The translations under genes were made by a program, and so were the position numbers. Under the pieces are notes generated by a model, which had not been told where the DNA came from, searched no databases, and was given only the letters and a program-made list of their open reading frames with translations. A stretch of 60,706 nucleotides of DNA, taken from Methylococcaceae bacterium (GTDB taxonomy: Bacteria > Pseudomonadota > Gammaproteobacteria > Methylococcales > Methylomonadaceae). Below are positions 37,884 to 48,279 of this stretch, piece by piece. The stretch is from NCBI GenBank assembly GCA_947505105.1, contig CANNKG010000007.1, positions 1 through 60,706 of the forward strand. Reading direction: 5' to 3'. How positions within the stretch are numbered: position 1 is the first letter of the stretch; each line of letters starts with the position of its first letter.

Positions 37884-40274
37884 ATGACATCACCTGATCA
37901 AGCTCAATCTGTAACTCTACCGTTAAGTACCAAGGAACTCCACAATATCAATGCCTACTGGCGCGCTTGTAATTATTTGGCGGCCGGGATGATTTATTTA
38001 CGCGACAATGCCTTGCTAAAAGAGCCACTTAAGGCAGAGCATATTAAAAGCCGATTACTGGGCCATTGGGGTTCGAGTCCCGGTTTAAGTTTTGCCTATA
38101 TTCACATTAATCGCCTGATTAAAAAATATGATTTAAATGCTATTTTCATGGCAGGTCCTGGGCATGGGGCGCCGGGAGTGTTGGGACCTGTCTATATAGA
38201 AGGCACCTATGCCGAAGTGTATCCAAACAAAGGCGAAGATGCCGAAGGCTTGTTGGAGTTTTTTAAAGAATTTTCATTCCCCGGTGGAATTGGAAGCCAC
38301 TGTACTCCTGAAACGCCGGGTTCGATCCATGAAGGTGGTGAATTAGGCTACAGTATTTCTCACGCCTATGGTGCCGCTTATGACAATCCGGATTTGTTGG
38401 TGACGGTCTTAGTTGGCGATGGCGAGTCCGAAACTGCGCCGTTGGCGACCTCTTGGCATTCTAATAAATTCCTGAATCCGATCCGTGATGGGGCAGTGTT
38501 GCCTATTTTGCACCTCAATGGCTATAAAATTAATAATCCGACCATTTTGTCGCGGATTTCTCATGAAGAACTGGAGCAGTTATTCAGAGGCTATGGTTAT
38601 TCGCCTTATTTTGTCGAAGGCAGCGATCCAGAACTGATGCATCAACAAATGGCCTCGGTCTTGGAAACCTGCGTGCTTGAGATACGTGCGATTCAAGAAA
38701 AAGCCCGTCGAACAGGAGTACCTGAGCGCGCCCGTTGGCCGATGATTGTGATGCGCAGTCCTAAAGGCTGGACTGGCCCCAAAGAAGTGGATGGCCATAA
38801 AGTAGAAGGTTTTTGGCGCGCCCATCAGGTGCCGTTAGCGAATGTTAAAGAAAATCCTCAGCATTTGCAGCAATTAGAACAATGGTTACGTAGTTATAAA
38901 CCGGAAGAATTGTTTGATGCTAACGGTAAAATTTTGCCTGAAATTAAGGCATTAGCACCTACAGGTTTACGCCGAATGAGTGCTAATCCGCATGCGAATG
39001 GCGGCTTGTTGCGTAAAGCGCTACGGATGCCGGATTTTCGGGATTACGCTCAAGAAGTGTTGACTCCAGGGAAAATCAGTTCTGAAAATACTCGTCCGCT
39101 CGGTAAATTCTTACGCGATATCATGCGTGATAACATGCAGAATTTTCGGGTCTTTGGCCCTGACGAAAATTCGTCTAACAAACTCGATGATATTTACGAA
39201 GTCAGCAAGAAAACTTGGTTGGCCGATTACTTGCCGGAAGATGCCGATAAAGGTGAACTGTCACCTGATGGCCGCGTTATGGAAATCTTGTCGGAGCATA
39301 CCTTGGAAGGCTGGCTTGAGGGTTATTTATTGACCGGTCGTCATGGCTTCTTCTCAACCTATGAAGCGTTTGTGCATGTGATCGATTCGATGTTCAATCA
39401 GCATGCGAAATGGTTGGCGATGTCTAAAGAAGTTTCTTGGCGGGCGCCGGTTTCATCGTTGAATTTGTTGATTACCTCGACGGTGTGGCGGCAAGATCAC
39501 AACGGTTTCACGCATCAGGATCCAGGCTTTCTGGATGTGGTTGTGAATAAAAGCCCTGCAGTAACGCGCATTTATTTACCGCCGGATGTTAACTGTTTAT
39601 TGTCGGTTGCCAATCACTGTTTAAACAGCACTGATTACATCAACGTCATCGTCTCGGACAAGCAAAAGCATTTGCAATATCTGGACATGGATGCGGCAAT
39701 CAAGCATTGCACCAAAGGCATTGGTATTTGGGAATGGGCAAGTAATGATAATGGCTTTGAGCCGGATTTGGTTATGGCCAGCGCCGGCGACATTCCTACT
39801 AAAGAAGCGCTGGCGGCAACCGTGTTACTCAGAGAATTTTTTCCACAATTGAAGATTCGCTTTATCAACGTTGTGGATTTGTATAAATTGACTCCCGCTT
39901 CCGAGCATCCGCACGGCTTGTCTGAACGGGATTTCGACAGTCTATTCACGCTTGATCGACCAGTTATTTTTAACTTTCACGGCTATCCATGGTTGATTCA
40001 CCGCTTGGCTTATCGTCGTAACAATCATAAAAATCTCCATGTACGCGGTTACAAAGAAAAAGGCAGTATCAATACCCCGCTGGAATTGGCGATTCAGAAT
40101 GAAATCGACCGTTTCAGTCTCGCGATTGACGCGATCGACCGTATTCCGGGCTTGAAAGTTTCAGGCGCTCATGCCAAAGAAAAACTGCGTGACCGGCAGA
40201 TCGAATGTCGTCAATATGCCTATCAATATGGGACTGATCGTCCTGAAGATGATCAATGGGTTTGGCCTTACTAA
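37884..40274 (+). CDS. xfp: Xylulose-5-phosphate/fructose-6-phosphate phosphoketolase
   Basis: The 796-residue thiamin-diphosphate enzyme splits xylulose-5-P (or fructose-6-P) with phosphate into acetyl phosphate and glyceraldehyde-3-P (or erythrose-4-P). Typical segments are [50 protein letters not shown] and [20 protein letters not shown], with TPP ligands intact. The ATG at 37884 lies just after GTGAGA; a GTG at 37872 would add four residues. Acetate kinase follows 145 nt downstream across a hairpin. In methanotrophs phosphoketolase turns sugar phosphates to C2 units without carbon loss. Confidence 0.97.
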   Translation: MTSPDQAQSVTLPLSTKELHNINAYWRACNYLAAGMIYLRDNALLKEPLKAEHIKSRLLGHWGSSPGLSFAYIHINRLIKKYDLNAIFMAGPGHGAPGVLGPVYIEGTYAEVYPNKGEDAEGLLEFFKEFSFPGGIGSHCTPETPGSIHEGGELGYSISHAYGAAYDNPDLLVTVLVGDGESETAPLATSWHSNKFLNPIRDGAVLPILHLNGYKINNPTILSRISHEELEQLFRGYGYSPYFVEGSDPELMHQQMASVLETCVLEIRAIQEKARRTGVPERARWPMIVMRSPKGWTGPKEVDGHKVEGFWRAHQVPLANVKENPQHLQQLEQWLRSYKPEELFDANGKILPEIKALAPTGLRRMSANPHANGGLLRKALRMPDFRDYAQEVLTPGKISSENTRPLGKFLRDIMRDNMQNFRVFGPDENSSNKLDDIYEVSKKTWLADYLPEDADKGELSPDGRVMEILSEHTLEGWLEGYLLTGRHGFFSTYEAFVHVIDSMFNQHAKWLAMSKEVSWRAPVSSLNLLITSTVWRQDHNGFTHQDPGFLDVVVNKSPAVTRIYLPPDVNCLLSVANHCLNSTDYINVIVSDKQKHLQYLDMDAAIKHCTKGIGIWEWASNDNGFEPDLVMASAGDIPTKEALAATVLLREFFPQLKIRFINVVDLYKLTPASEHPHGLSERDFDSLFTLDRPVIFNFHGYPWLIHRLAYRRNNHKNLHVRGYKEKGSINTPLELAIQNEIDRFSLAIDAIDRIPGLKVSGAHAKEKLRDRQIECRQYAYQYGTDRPEDDQWVWPY

Positions 40275-40305
40275 TGGCGAAATAGTCAAGCAATATCGAT
40301 AACCC

Positions 40306-40340
40306 GCGCTTTGGGTTGAGTAATTCGACACCCAAAGCGC
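40306..40340 (+). terminator. Strong hairpin between xfp and ackA
   Basis: An exact 11-bp stem, gcgctttgggt (40306-40316) with acccaaagcgc (40330-40340), has a 13-nt loop. It is followed by ctctctcaattt rather than a T-run, so it may attenuate rather than fully stop transcription, or stabilise the xfp mRNA. Confidence 0.55.
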
Positions 40341-40419
40341 CTCTCTCAATTTAGTGCTTTTCTTTGCTGCAAGCATTCAATGTTGCGCCACATTTATCCT
40401 TAACTCATAGCTATATCAG

Positions 40420-41604
40420 ATGAAAAATTATCTGCTGATTATTAACGCTGGTTCATCAAGTATCAAGTTTGCATTATTTCTACTGGCCCCAGGCTGTGGC
40501 TTACAAGCCGATGCTTCAGGGCAAATGGATGCTATTGGAATTAAACCGCATTTGCGCGTGGTTGATGAAACTGGGCAAACTTTGATCGACCAAGATTGCT
40601 CCTCGCACGAAATTCATGACCATGATAGCGCTCTTGCGTTTATTAGAGGCTGGATCGATATTTATCAGGGCGATGGACGATTAGTCGCAGTGGGGCATCG
40701 GGTGGTGCATGGCGGAAGTCAGTATGTCACTCCCGTGTTGGTCAATGCCGGAATTTTAGACGATCTTGAACGTTTGACTTCGCTAGCGCCGTTGCACCAG
40801 CCGCACAATCTCAGTCCGATTCGCTCACTCTTGAGCACTATGCCCGAACTGCCACAGGTTGCCTGTTTCGATACCGCTTTTCATAGCACCCAGCCTGATG
40901 TTGCTCGATGTGTAGCGCTACCGAGGCAGTTTGAGGAAGAGGGAGTCTGTCGTTATGGCTTTCATGGCTTGTCGTATGAATACATTGCATCGATTTTGCC
41001 TGAACTTGCACCCAATTTGCAAAGCGGTCGGGTTATTGTCGCGCATTTGGGGAATGGCGCGAGCCTCTGTGCATTACAGGATTCGCGCAGCATTGCCACC
41101 ACGATGGGATTTTCGCCGCTCGATGGCTTGGTGATGGGGACGCGCTGTGGCGCGATCGATCCGGGGGTGTTGTTATATTTGATGGAACGTCATGGAATGG
41201 ATGCTCAAGGACTCACAAAATTGCTCTACCATCAATCCGGTTTACTTGGCGTTTCCGGGCTTTCAAGCGATATGCGCGTGTTACTGGAAAGTGAAACTAG
41301 AGCAGCTCAAGAAGCGGTTGCACTCTTTGTTTATCGGATTGCGCGTGAGATAGGTTCACTTGTGGCGGCTTTGGGTGGCTTGGACGCACTGATTTTTACG
41401 GGCGGTATTGGTGAAAATGCCGCGCAAATTCGGACGATGATTGGTACTCAGGCCGCTTGGCTGGGTGTGGTCATTGACGAAAATAACAATCAACGCTCTG
41501 CAAGATGTATTTCAGCGTCTAACGCTAAGGTATCGGTGTGGGTGGTGCCGACCAATGAAAATTTGATGATAGCCCGGCATACATTGCGTTTGATTGGCAT
41601 GTGA
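40420..41604 (+). CDS. ackA: Acetate kinase
   Basis: The 394-residue enzyme interconverts acetyl phosphate plus ADP with acetate plus ATP. The N-terminal LIINAGSSSIKFALF, the VGHRVVHGG and FDTAFH segments, the YGFHGLSYEY and AHLGNGASLC motifs, and IFTGGIGENAAQIR are those of AckA. With xfp upstream, it would recover ATP from acetyl phosphate made by phosphoketolase. No phosphotransacetylase gene is visible nearby. The ribosome site of the ATG at 40420 is weak. The chemoreceptor gene on the other strand converges toward it. Confidence 0.97.
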   Translation: MKNYLLIINAGSSSIKFALFLLAPGCGLQADASGQMDAIGIKPHLRVVDETGQTLIDQDCSSHEIHDHDSALAFIRGWIDIYQGDGRLVAVGHRVVHGGSQYVTPVLVNAGILDDLERLTSLAPLHQPHNLSPIRSLLSTMPELPQVACFDTAFHSTQPDVARCVALPRQFEEEGVCRYGFHGLSYEYIASILPELAPNLQSGRVIVAHLGNGASLCALQDSRSIATTMGFSPLDGLVMGTRCGAIDPGVLLYLMERHGMDAQGLTKLLYHQSGLLGVSGLSSDMRVLLESETRAAQEAVALFVYRIAREIGSLVAALGGLDALIFTGGIGENAAQIRTMIGTQAAWLGVVIDENNNQRSARCISASNAKVSVWVVPTNENLMIARHTLRLIGM

Positions 41605-41659
41605 GTTTTCATCGGTCGAAACAGTGTAAGTCTCATCTGGGTTCTAGGGCGTTTTAAAT

Positions 41660-44600
41660 TTAGTTGTTGTCATCGCTTAGTTTAAACACACTCACCGTTT
41701 TGACTAATTCCCATGCTTGTTCTTCTAACCCTTCAGCTGCGGCTGCGGCTTCTTCCACCAGGGCGGCGTTATGTTGCGTTACCTCGTCCATTTGGCCGAC
41801 GGCCAGAGTGACTTGTTCAATGCCTGAACTCTGTTCACGGCTGGCATGACTAATTTCAGACATCAGATTGGCGACTTGCCAAAAGCTACTGACCACTTGA
41901 TCCATCGTTTGGCCGGCTTGATCGACTAATTTGGCTCCGCTATGGACTTTATCGACCGATTCGGTAATAAGTGCTTTAATTTCTTTAGCCGCTGTTGCAG
42001 AACGATGGGCAAGATTACGAACTTCGGTCGCCACTACCGCAAAGCCACGCCCTTGTGAGCCTGCCTTGGCCGCTTCTACGGCGGCGTTTAAAGCAAGGAT
42101 GTTGGTCTGGAAAGCAATACTGTCGATGACCCCGATAATATCGGCGATTTTTTTAGAACTGTCCTGAATGCCACTCATGGTGGTGATCACGGCTTTCACT
42201 ATGTCGCCGCCTTTAACTGCCGTTTCGTTGCTGCTTTTAGCCAACTCATTAGCCAAGCGGGCATTCTCGGCATTTTGTTTTACGGTGGAATTTAATTCTT
42301 CTATTGAGGTCGCCGTTTCTTCCAATGAGGCGGCCTGTTGTTCGGTGCGGATCGAAAGATCGGAATTGCCGGCAGAAATTTCTTTGGCGGCGGTATCGAT
42401 TGATTCCGATGCTTCTTTAATACGGGTCATGACATCTTGGAGTCGTTCAACGGTAGTGTTGGTATCATCTTTCAACTGTCTGAAAATACCTGTGTAGTTT
42501 CCTTGGATATTTTGGGTCAAATCGCCTTGAGCTATAGCCTGAAGGACATGAGCCACTTCGTTCAGCCCGGTCGAAGTCACTTCGGCCAAGGCATTCAAAT
42601 CCTCAGATAATTGTTTGAAAAAACCATTCTTACCTTCCAGATTCAATCGCTTATCAAAGTCACCATTTTTTGCGGCCTGCACTATGTCTGCGACTTCTCG
42701 TTCTACGGCAAGTTCATCGGTACGATCCAGCCATTCGCCAACTGAGCCTAGACGCTCTCCCTCTCGATTAAATACCGGGCTTGTGGTGACATTAAAGACG
42801 CGCCCACCAATTTCCAAAATGTTTTCGATGGTTTCGGTTAGCGTGGCTAAGCGTTGCAGAGCTTCATCCGGATGAGGATAAAGCGTCCCGATACTGCTAC
42901 CAATGAAGTTTTCCAAATTGAAGGCTGAATTTTGAGCTTGTAATGCTGGAGTCACGCGGCGCAAGGTTTCGATCAAGGCGCGGTTGGCATAAATCACGAC
43001 TCCTTCAGGATCGGCGATTCGAACTGGGGTGCTCACGCTGTCGAGCGCAATCTTGATCCGGGTCATTTCATTGGCAACTCGTTTCTGATCCGATACTTCG
43101 AAGCCAAGACGATTTTGCATGGTTTCTAAACCTTGTCTGACTTGACCTATTTCATCGTTGGCCATGACGTCTAATTGACTGTCATAGTGACCAGCAGAAA
43201 GGGCTCGGAAGGTTGGCAGCACATCATTTTGGAGCGGCGTAATAATTAAGCGGCGAACTAAGCTATACAATAGCGCAATCAAGACCAGCATCATAGTTAA
43301 GCCACCAGCGATAATGTATAGACTGATCTGATGCGATAATGCATCGAACTCATCCATATAAGTTCCGCCGGCAATCACCCAGTTAGCATCAGGTAGGGTT
43401 TCAAAAACAACAACTTTCTGCCGGGCGACTTTATCGCCAAGCTCTGGATTCATCCATAGATAATGGGTAACGCCCCGTTTGCGTTCAAGAATTTCCCTGA
43501 TGAACTCATGACCTGAGGCATCTTTAGATTTGAGTAAATTGCTGCCTTCCTTGGCGGGATGGATTAACATGGTCCCGTAATTATTGCCTGGATTCGCATC
43601 AAGTACATAGTAGTAGCCGGTTTTGCCTACTTTTAAGGCAAGTATTTTGGCTTTGAGTTCAGCGAGTTGAGTGGTGATGTCCATGCCGATGAAACTCAGG
43701 CCGATGATTTTGCCGTTTTTGTCGGTAATCGGCGTATAACTGGTAAAGTATTGTTTCCCGAACAAATTTGCTTGCCCTTGGTAGGATTTGCCGACCTTCA
43801 CCGAAAGATAAGCGGGGTGTGATTTACCTAACAGCGTACCTGCCGCTCGCTCACCGTCTTCTTTTTTCAACGAGGTGGTGATCCGAATGAAATCGTCGCC
43901 AGTGGCGGCGAACACTGTTGCTACCGCACCAGTGTGTTTGGTGAAATTATCGACGACTTCGATATTATTATTGAGTAAATCGCCCTTACTATTGCGCAGC
44001 TGAGGCGCCTCATTAGTGCCGTCGAGACTGATGCCATCGCCGAATTGAGAATCCAGTGCGAAATTAAGCCGCGCAGCTTCTGATTTAAGTGAATTCAGGC
44101 GTATTTCAATCATGGTGCGGATCAAGCTAACATTCGTTGTCAAATTAGCCTGACCCGTATCGGTCAAATCGGTGGCAATTTTGCCATTCAAAAAAGGCAG
44201 GCCTGTTGCCAAGATCAAAATGACTGCGGCGCTGCACGCTAACAAAAGCTTACCGGAAACCGAGATATCGACCAATTTTTTGCGTAATTTTGAGCAGATT
44301 CCTTTGCTGACGACACTGCCATGGCGAATGCATAAACCTTTTGCCTGATGTTCCCGAAATTTGCGATAAGCTGATTCACACGCTTTGACTTTGTCGCGAG
44401 CCGGCTTACGTCGTACCGACATATAACCGATAAGCTGATCTTTCTCCCATACAGGGGCGGCATGAGCTTCGACCCAATAATGATCGCCATTCTTTTGCAA
44501 CGGTTCTTGACATAACCCACCCAGGGGCGACCGGCTTGGAGATCGCGCCACATATCTTCGAAGGCTTCGACCGGCATATCGGGATGCCTTACCACATTAT

Positions 44601-44757
44601 GTGGTTGGCCAATCAATTCGGCTTCGCTATACCCTGAGATATCAATGAAGTCTTTATTGACATAAGTGATTTGGCCCTTGAGATCAGTTCGTGAGAATAT
44701 CAAAGTAGTGTCTGATAAGAGAATTTCGTTTTGAGTAACCGGGAGATTCGTGCGCAT
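41660..44757 (-). pseudogene. PAS-Cache chemoreceptor, frameshifted
   Basis: Two overlapping frames together encode one receptor. The first (from the ATG at 44757) carries an Aer-like PAS domain ([31 protein letters not shown]) up to GYVKNRCK. The second continues as [20 protein letters not shown], exactly what follows in Aer-type proteins. The switch falls at 44491-44499, in tcttttgca on the plus strand; one lost base or two extra bases explains it. The rest is intact: membrane segment, a Cache-type periplasmic domain (about 240 residues), second membrane segment, HAMP, another PAS-like domain, and the signalling domain ([20 protein letters not shown]). The stop is followed by ackA on the other strand. 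It is broken as written, either a real lesion or a sequence error. Confidence 0.88.
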
Positions 44758-44840
44758 ATTTAGTCTCTAACAAATGATCAAGATGAACATAGATTTCAAA
44801 AAAACTTATGGATAACAAAGCAAATAAAGCGGCATCTTGC

Positions 44841-44880
44841 GCTTTCTCCCTGAGGGAGAAGGCTGGGATGAGGGGGGATA
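44841..44880. repeat. Dispersed palindromic repeat, copy 2
   Basis: The segment reads CTTTCTCCCTGAGGGAGAAG then GCTGGGATGAGGGGGGATA. The perfect core TTCTCCCTGAGGGAGAA folds on itself. It is the best copy of the repeat also seen at 37641-37673. It lies upstream of the chemoreceptor pseudogene, in the 329-nt gap before the hybrid kinase. Confidence 0.7.
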
Positions 44881-45026
44881 ATGCAGCTTTATCACCAATG
44901 CATAACTGAAACAAGTGTAGCTGATAAGATCGATTCTTCAATTTTCTTGAATCATGGGCTAATAGATTCTACAACTTAAGATATAGTATTCAGTCCATTT
45001 AAGTATGACGGGTGTAGTATAAAAAA

Positions 45027-45054
45027 CCCATAGGAGAGAGTTTGGGGGAAGGGA
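45027..45054. repeat. Dispersed palindromic repeat, degenerate copy 3
   Basis: The segment contains CCCATAGGAGAGAGTTTGGG then GGAAGGG, resembling the right half of the repeats at 37641 and 44841. The left arm of the palindrome is lost. Only the similarity of the GGAGAGAGTT-GGG block supports it. Confidence 0.4.
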
Positions 45055-45086
45055 TTGCTGAAATATGCGATTGGTCAGAAAATTGA

Positions 45087-47636
45087 TCATTTATGTTCAA
45101 TATTTTTTTCTGTCAACTGGATTAATTCCGTCGAAGCTCTTGTATATTGGAGCTCAATGAATTCGAGTAACTGTTGAATGAGTTGTAAGTTTTGTTCTTT
45201 TGCCGCATCTTCTAATTTTTTACAAAATTCAGCTAATTTTTTAGCGCCAACGTTGACGCTAATTGATTTTAATCCATGAGCCGATTTGCGTATGGCCTCA
45301 TAATTTTCTATGTCAAACTGCTCATGGAGTTGATCAAGTGTTTGCTGTGCATTGCTTTTAAAAGCGAGGTACAGTTGAGCAATGAAGCGTAAATCATTCG
45401 AGTTAGTCAGATCAAAATTTTCTTGCAGAAAATCGATGTCGATTGCATTTGTCTCCTGATCGGATTCCCAAAAAGTATTATTTTCGTTAAGCGCCGATTG
45501 TTTTGTGGCTTCTGAATCAAGCACCAAATGTCCCGATAAACAATCCTGCAATGCCTGATTCAATCGTTGCCTAGAAAACGGTTTTGTTATCCATTCATCC
45601 ATACCGGCTATCAAGCATTTATTTCGGTCACCGGCCAAGGCATGTGCAGTTAAGGCAATAATCGGGATATGTGGTTTATTGGGTCGTTCGGCTTCAATAC
45701 GCCTAATAGCTTGAGTTGCTTGATACCCATCCATAATCGGCATTTGGCAATCCATAAAGATTAAATCATAGCTAGTTTGCATAAAAGCATCCACGGCTTC
45801 TTGGCCATTATTAACAATATCGACCTCACAACCAAAATCATTTAAAAAACGCTGAACTAATAATTGATTAGCGGGATAATCTTCTGCCACCAAAATCTTC
45901 GCCTTAAACAGACAGTTATGATGTCGAGGCTGGTTTTTAGGGACTGAATCTGAAATGGGTAAGTCAATTTGAAACCAAAATGTCGATCCTTTGCCCAGTT
46001 TACTACTGACACTAATTTCTCCCCGCATCAGCTTGACCAATTGTTTGGCGATGGCAAGGCCTAAACCGGTTCCGCCATATTGCCGGGTCATCGATTCATC
46101 AGCTTGTGAAAATGCTTCAAAGATGAGTAGTTGTTTGCTGATATCGATGCCTATGCCGGTATCGAATACCGTGAAATATAATCTAACATTTTTTTCAGCC
46201 ATTAACTGACATTTCACCTCAAGGGTCACTTTTCCTTGGGCGGTGAATTTAATTGCGTTGCTCAACAAATTAACTAAAATTTGACTCAAGCGAACCGAAT
46301 CGCCTTTTAATAAAGGTGAATTGTTCAATAGCAATGGGCATTCTGCCATTTCTAAACGATACGCTAAACCTTTTGTTTCAGCTTGACGAATAAAAAAACT
46401 GAAAGTGTCATTAATCAAACTGAAAGCATTAAAAGGATGTATATCTAATTCAAGTTTTCCCGATTCAATTTTAGAAAAATCCAAAATATCGTTTATGACC
46501 GTAATAAGTAAATGGGTGGATTGCTGAATCGTTTCAAGCAGCTGCTTCTGACTGTCATTTAATTGGCTGTCACTCAGCAGTTCTGCCATGCCTAATACTG
46601 CATTCATCGGCGTTCTGATTTCGTGGCTCATGTTCGCCAAAAATTGGGATTTTGCCCGGTTAGCGGTCTCTGCTTCTTCTTTGGCAGCAACGGCGATGGC
46701 TATCGCCGTTTGCAATGCGTTATTTTTTTCGGACAATTCAGCCGTGCGCTGAGCGACTTCCAATTCCAAGCTTTCGCGATGTTGATGCAGTTGTTGGTCA
46801 CGTTGCTGGATTTCACTCAACATGGTGTTATAGACATTGACCAATTGACCAAACTCATCTCGTCGAGTTTTGATCATTGCGGTACGGTAATTTTTTTCTT
46901 GTGTAACTTTTTGCATTGCCTGCATCAGTTCCATTAGAGGCTTGGAAAAAATGCGTTGTAAATGATTGGATGTAAACAGCACTATGAGTAGCGTAAATAA
47001 TACTATGCCACTGATAATCATATAAAAACGACTCAAAAATATATTGAAACGTTCTAAATTATCCACGAGATGCAAAATGCCGATCAATTCGCCTTCTATG
47101 GCAATTGGGCGCAGTAAGTGCAATTGGCCGTTCTGATCGTAATGCATAATTTCCGTGTAACCGGATAACAGAATATGTTTTTCTCTCGGTGGGAAGAGTT
47201 GTTGATACCATTGCTGAGCCAGTCCAGTAATATTCGAGGGGATTGGCGGTTGTTTATCCGTTTGCACGGTTGAGACTAACTGGATTAATTCCGGAAGTGA
47301 TAACGTAGCATCTAGTTGGTAAGTTTCTGTTTTATATTAAGAAAAAACTTCATTTTCGCGATTATACAGAAATGCCGCAACAATATCTGAACGTGTCTGC
47401 AGTGCTTTTAAGGTTTCTGAAGCGGCTTTAACATCCATAAAGGCTAATGCTGGCGAACTGTTCCAGGAAATTAAATCGGCGAGAGACGACAGTTCCAGTT
47501 CGGTTTGCTGTTTTCGCGTGACGTATTCATTGAAGGTAATCGCAGAGGTGACCATCAATAATGCCAGTAATGCGCTGGCACTGATCATGAGAATTAATTT
47601 AGTGCGAATGGAGACATCTCGGAAACGAATTTTCAT
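45087..47636 (-). pseudogene. CHASE8-HAMP hybrid histidine kinase with in-frame stop
   Basis: One reading frame runs from the ATG at 47636 to 45087, interrupted by a single TAA (47337-47339) after ENEVFS and resuming [15 protein letters not shown]. The N-terminus (membrane segment, then LADLISWNSSPALAFMDVKAA) matches the CHASE8 periplasmic domain, known from YfiN. The second half of CHASE8, a membrane segment and HAMP follow, then a coiled coil, HisKA ([20 protein letters not shown]), HATPase ([13 protein letters not shown]), a receiver ([14 protein letters not shown], Asp intact) and an HPt domain ([10 protein letters not shown]). Without the stop it would be about 849 residues with every key residue. 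A re-start (GTG/ATG near 47267) would make a kinase lacking the first half of the sensor. It follows the YfiR gene by 74 nt. Confidence 0.88.
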
Positions 47637-47710
47637 AGACTGATTCTCCTTAAATCATAAGTTTTGTGCGTTGATGAGAGCTTTAGAGACTGACACATAA
47701 GCTTCAACAC

Positions 47711-48262
47711 CTACTGAATGACGGTTGCAAGTTTTAACACTCGAGCACTGATGGTCAGCCCGTTTTGTTTAGCGGTTTTTAAATTAATTTTGATACTGAT
47801 TTTGTCATTGAGAATTTCCAAACTGACGGCGCCACCCCGCTGGATGAAAAAATCATCTTCGCCGATCGTTAAGATCGGTAAGTTTACAATTTCATCCAAC
47901 AATACCGCGATCTTATTTTTATCCAGATCACTGACATATAAGATGTGACAATCGTTCAGGTTGCTTGAGTGAGCAAGTAGTTGAACTTGGAGCGTTCTAT
48001 TGCCGACAGTTTTGCCGTGAATACTGGCAAATGCCTCTTCAACCATCGGATTACCGAGTAGGCATAAGTTAATGGTGGTATCAATGTCTTTAAGCACTGT
48101 ATCTGGCCATTCGGTAAAACGGGCGAAATTAAGTGCCAGTCCGGCACGTACGGTAAATTCTTGTGCGCTATCGGCATGCACACTTCCCCACAACGCATAA
48201 AGCACTACTAAGCACAGCAACCTTAGCGGTGATTTGAGCGTTGATTTATTGAGGCGTGACAT
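47711..48262 (-). CDS. YfiR-family periplasmic protein (DUF4154), copy 1
   Basis: The 183-residue protein has a signal peptide (LRLLCLVVLYALWGSVHA) and the YfiR/DUF4154 pattern: ALNFARFTEWPD at the start of the mature part, NLCLLGNP, CHILYVSDLDKNKI, LTIGEDDFFIQRGG and the C-terminal ISARVLKLA. In Pseudomonas and E. coli YfiR is a periplasmic inhibitor of the CHASE8 cyclase YfiN. Here the gene lies between a TonB receptor and a CHASE8 kinase on the same strand, so it may connect the two. I prefer the ATG at 48262; a TTG at 48292 would overlap the receptor gene. Confidence 0.9.
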   Translation of the reverse strand: MSRLNKSTLKSPLRLLCLVVLYALWGSVHADSAQEFTVRAGLALNFARFTEWPDTVLKDIDTTINLCLLGNPMVEEAFASIHGKTVGNRTLQVQLLAHSSNLNDCHILYVSDLDKNKIAVLLDEIVNLPILTIGEDDFFIQRGGAVSLEILNDKISIKINLKTAKQNGLTISARVLKLATVIQ

Positions 48263-48279
48263 GTCGGCGCGAGCAGGGA

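Noticed and set aside
38066-38080. A ggttcgagtccc sequence like a tRNA T-loop
   Set aside because: It lies inside xfp and encodes the conserved WGSSPG segment; no acceptor or anticodon stem surrounds it.
44485-44505. Programmed ribosomal frameshift in the chemoreceptor
   Set aside because: The site has only four A's and lacks a classic A-AAA-AAG slippery heptamer or clear downstream structure; a mutation or sequence error is simpler.
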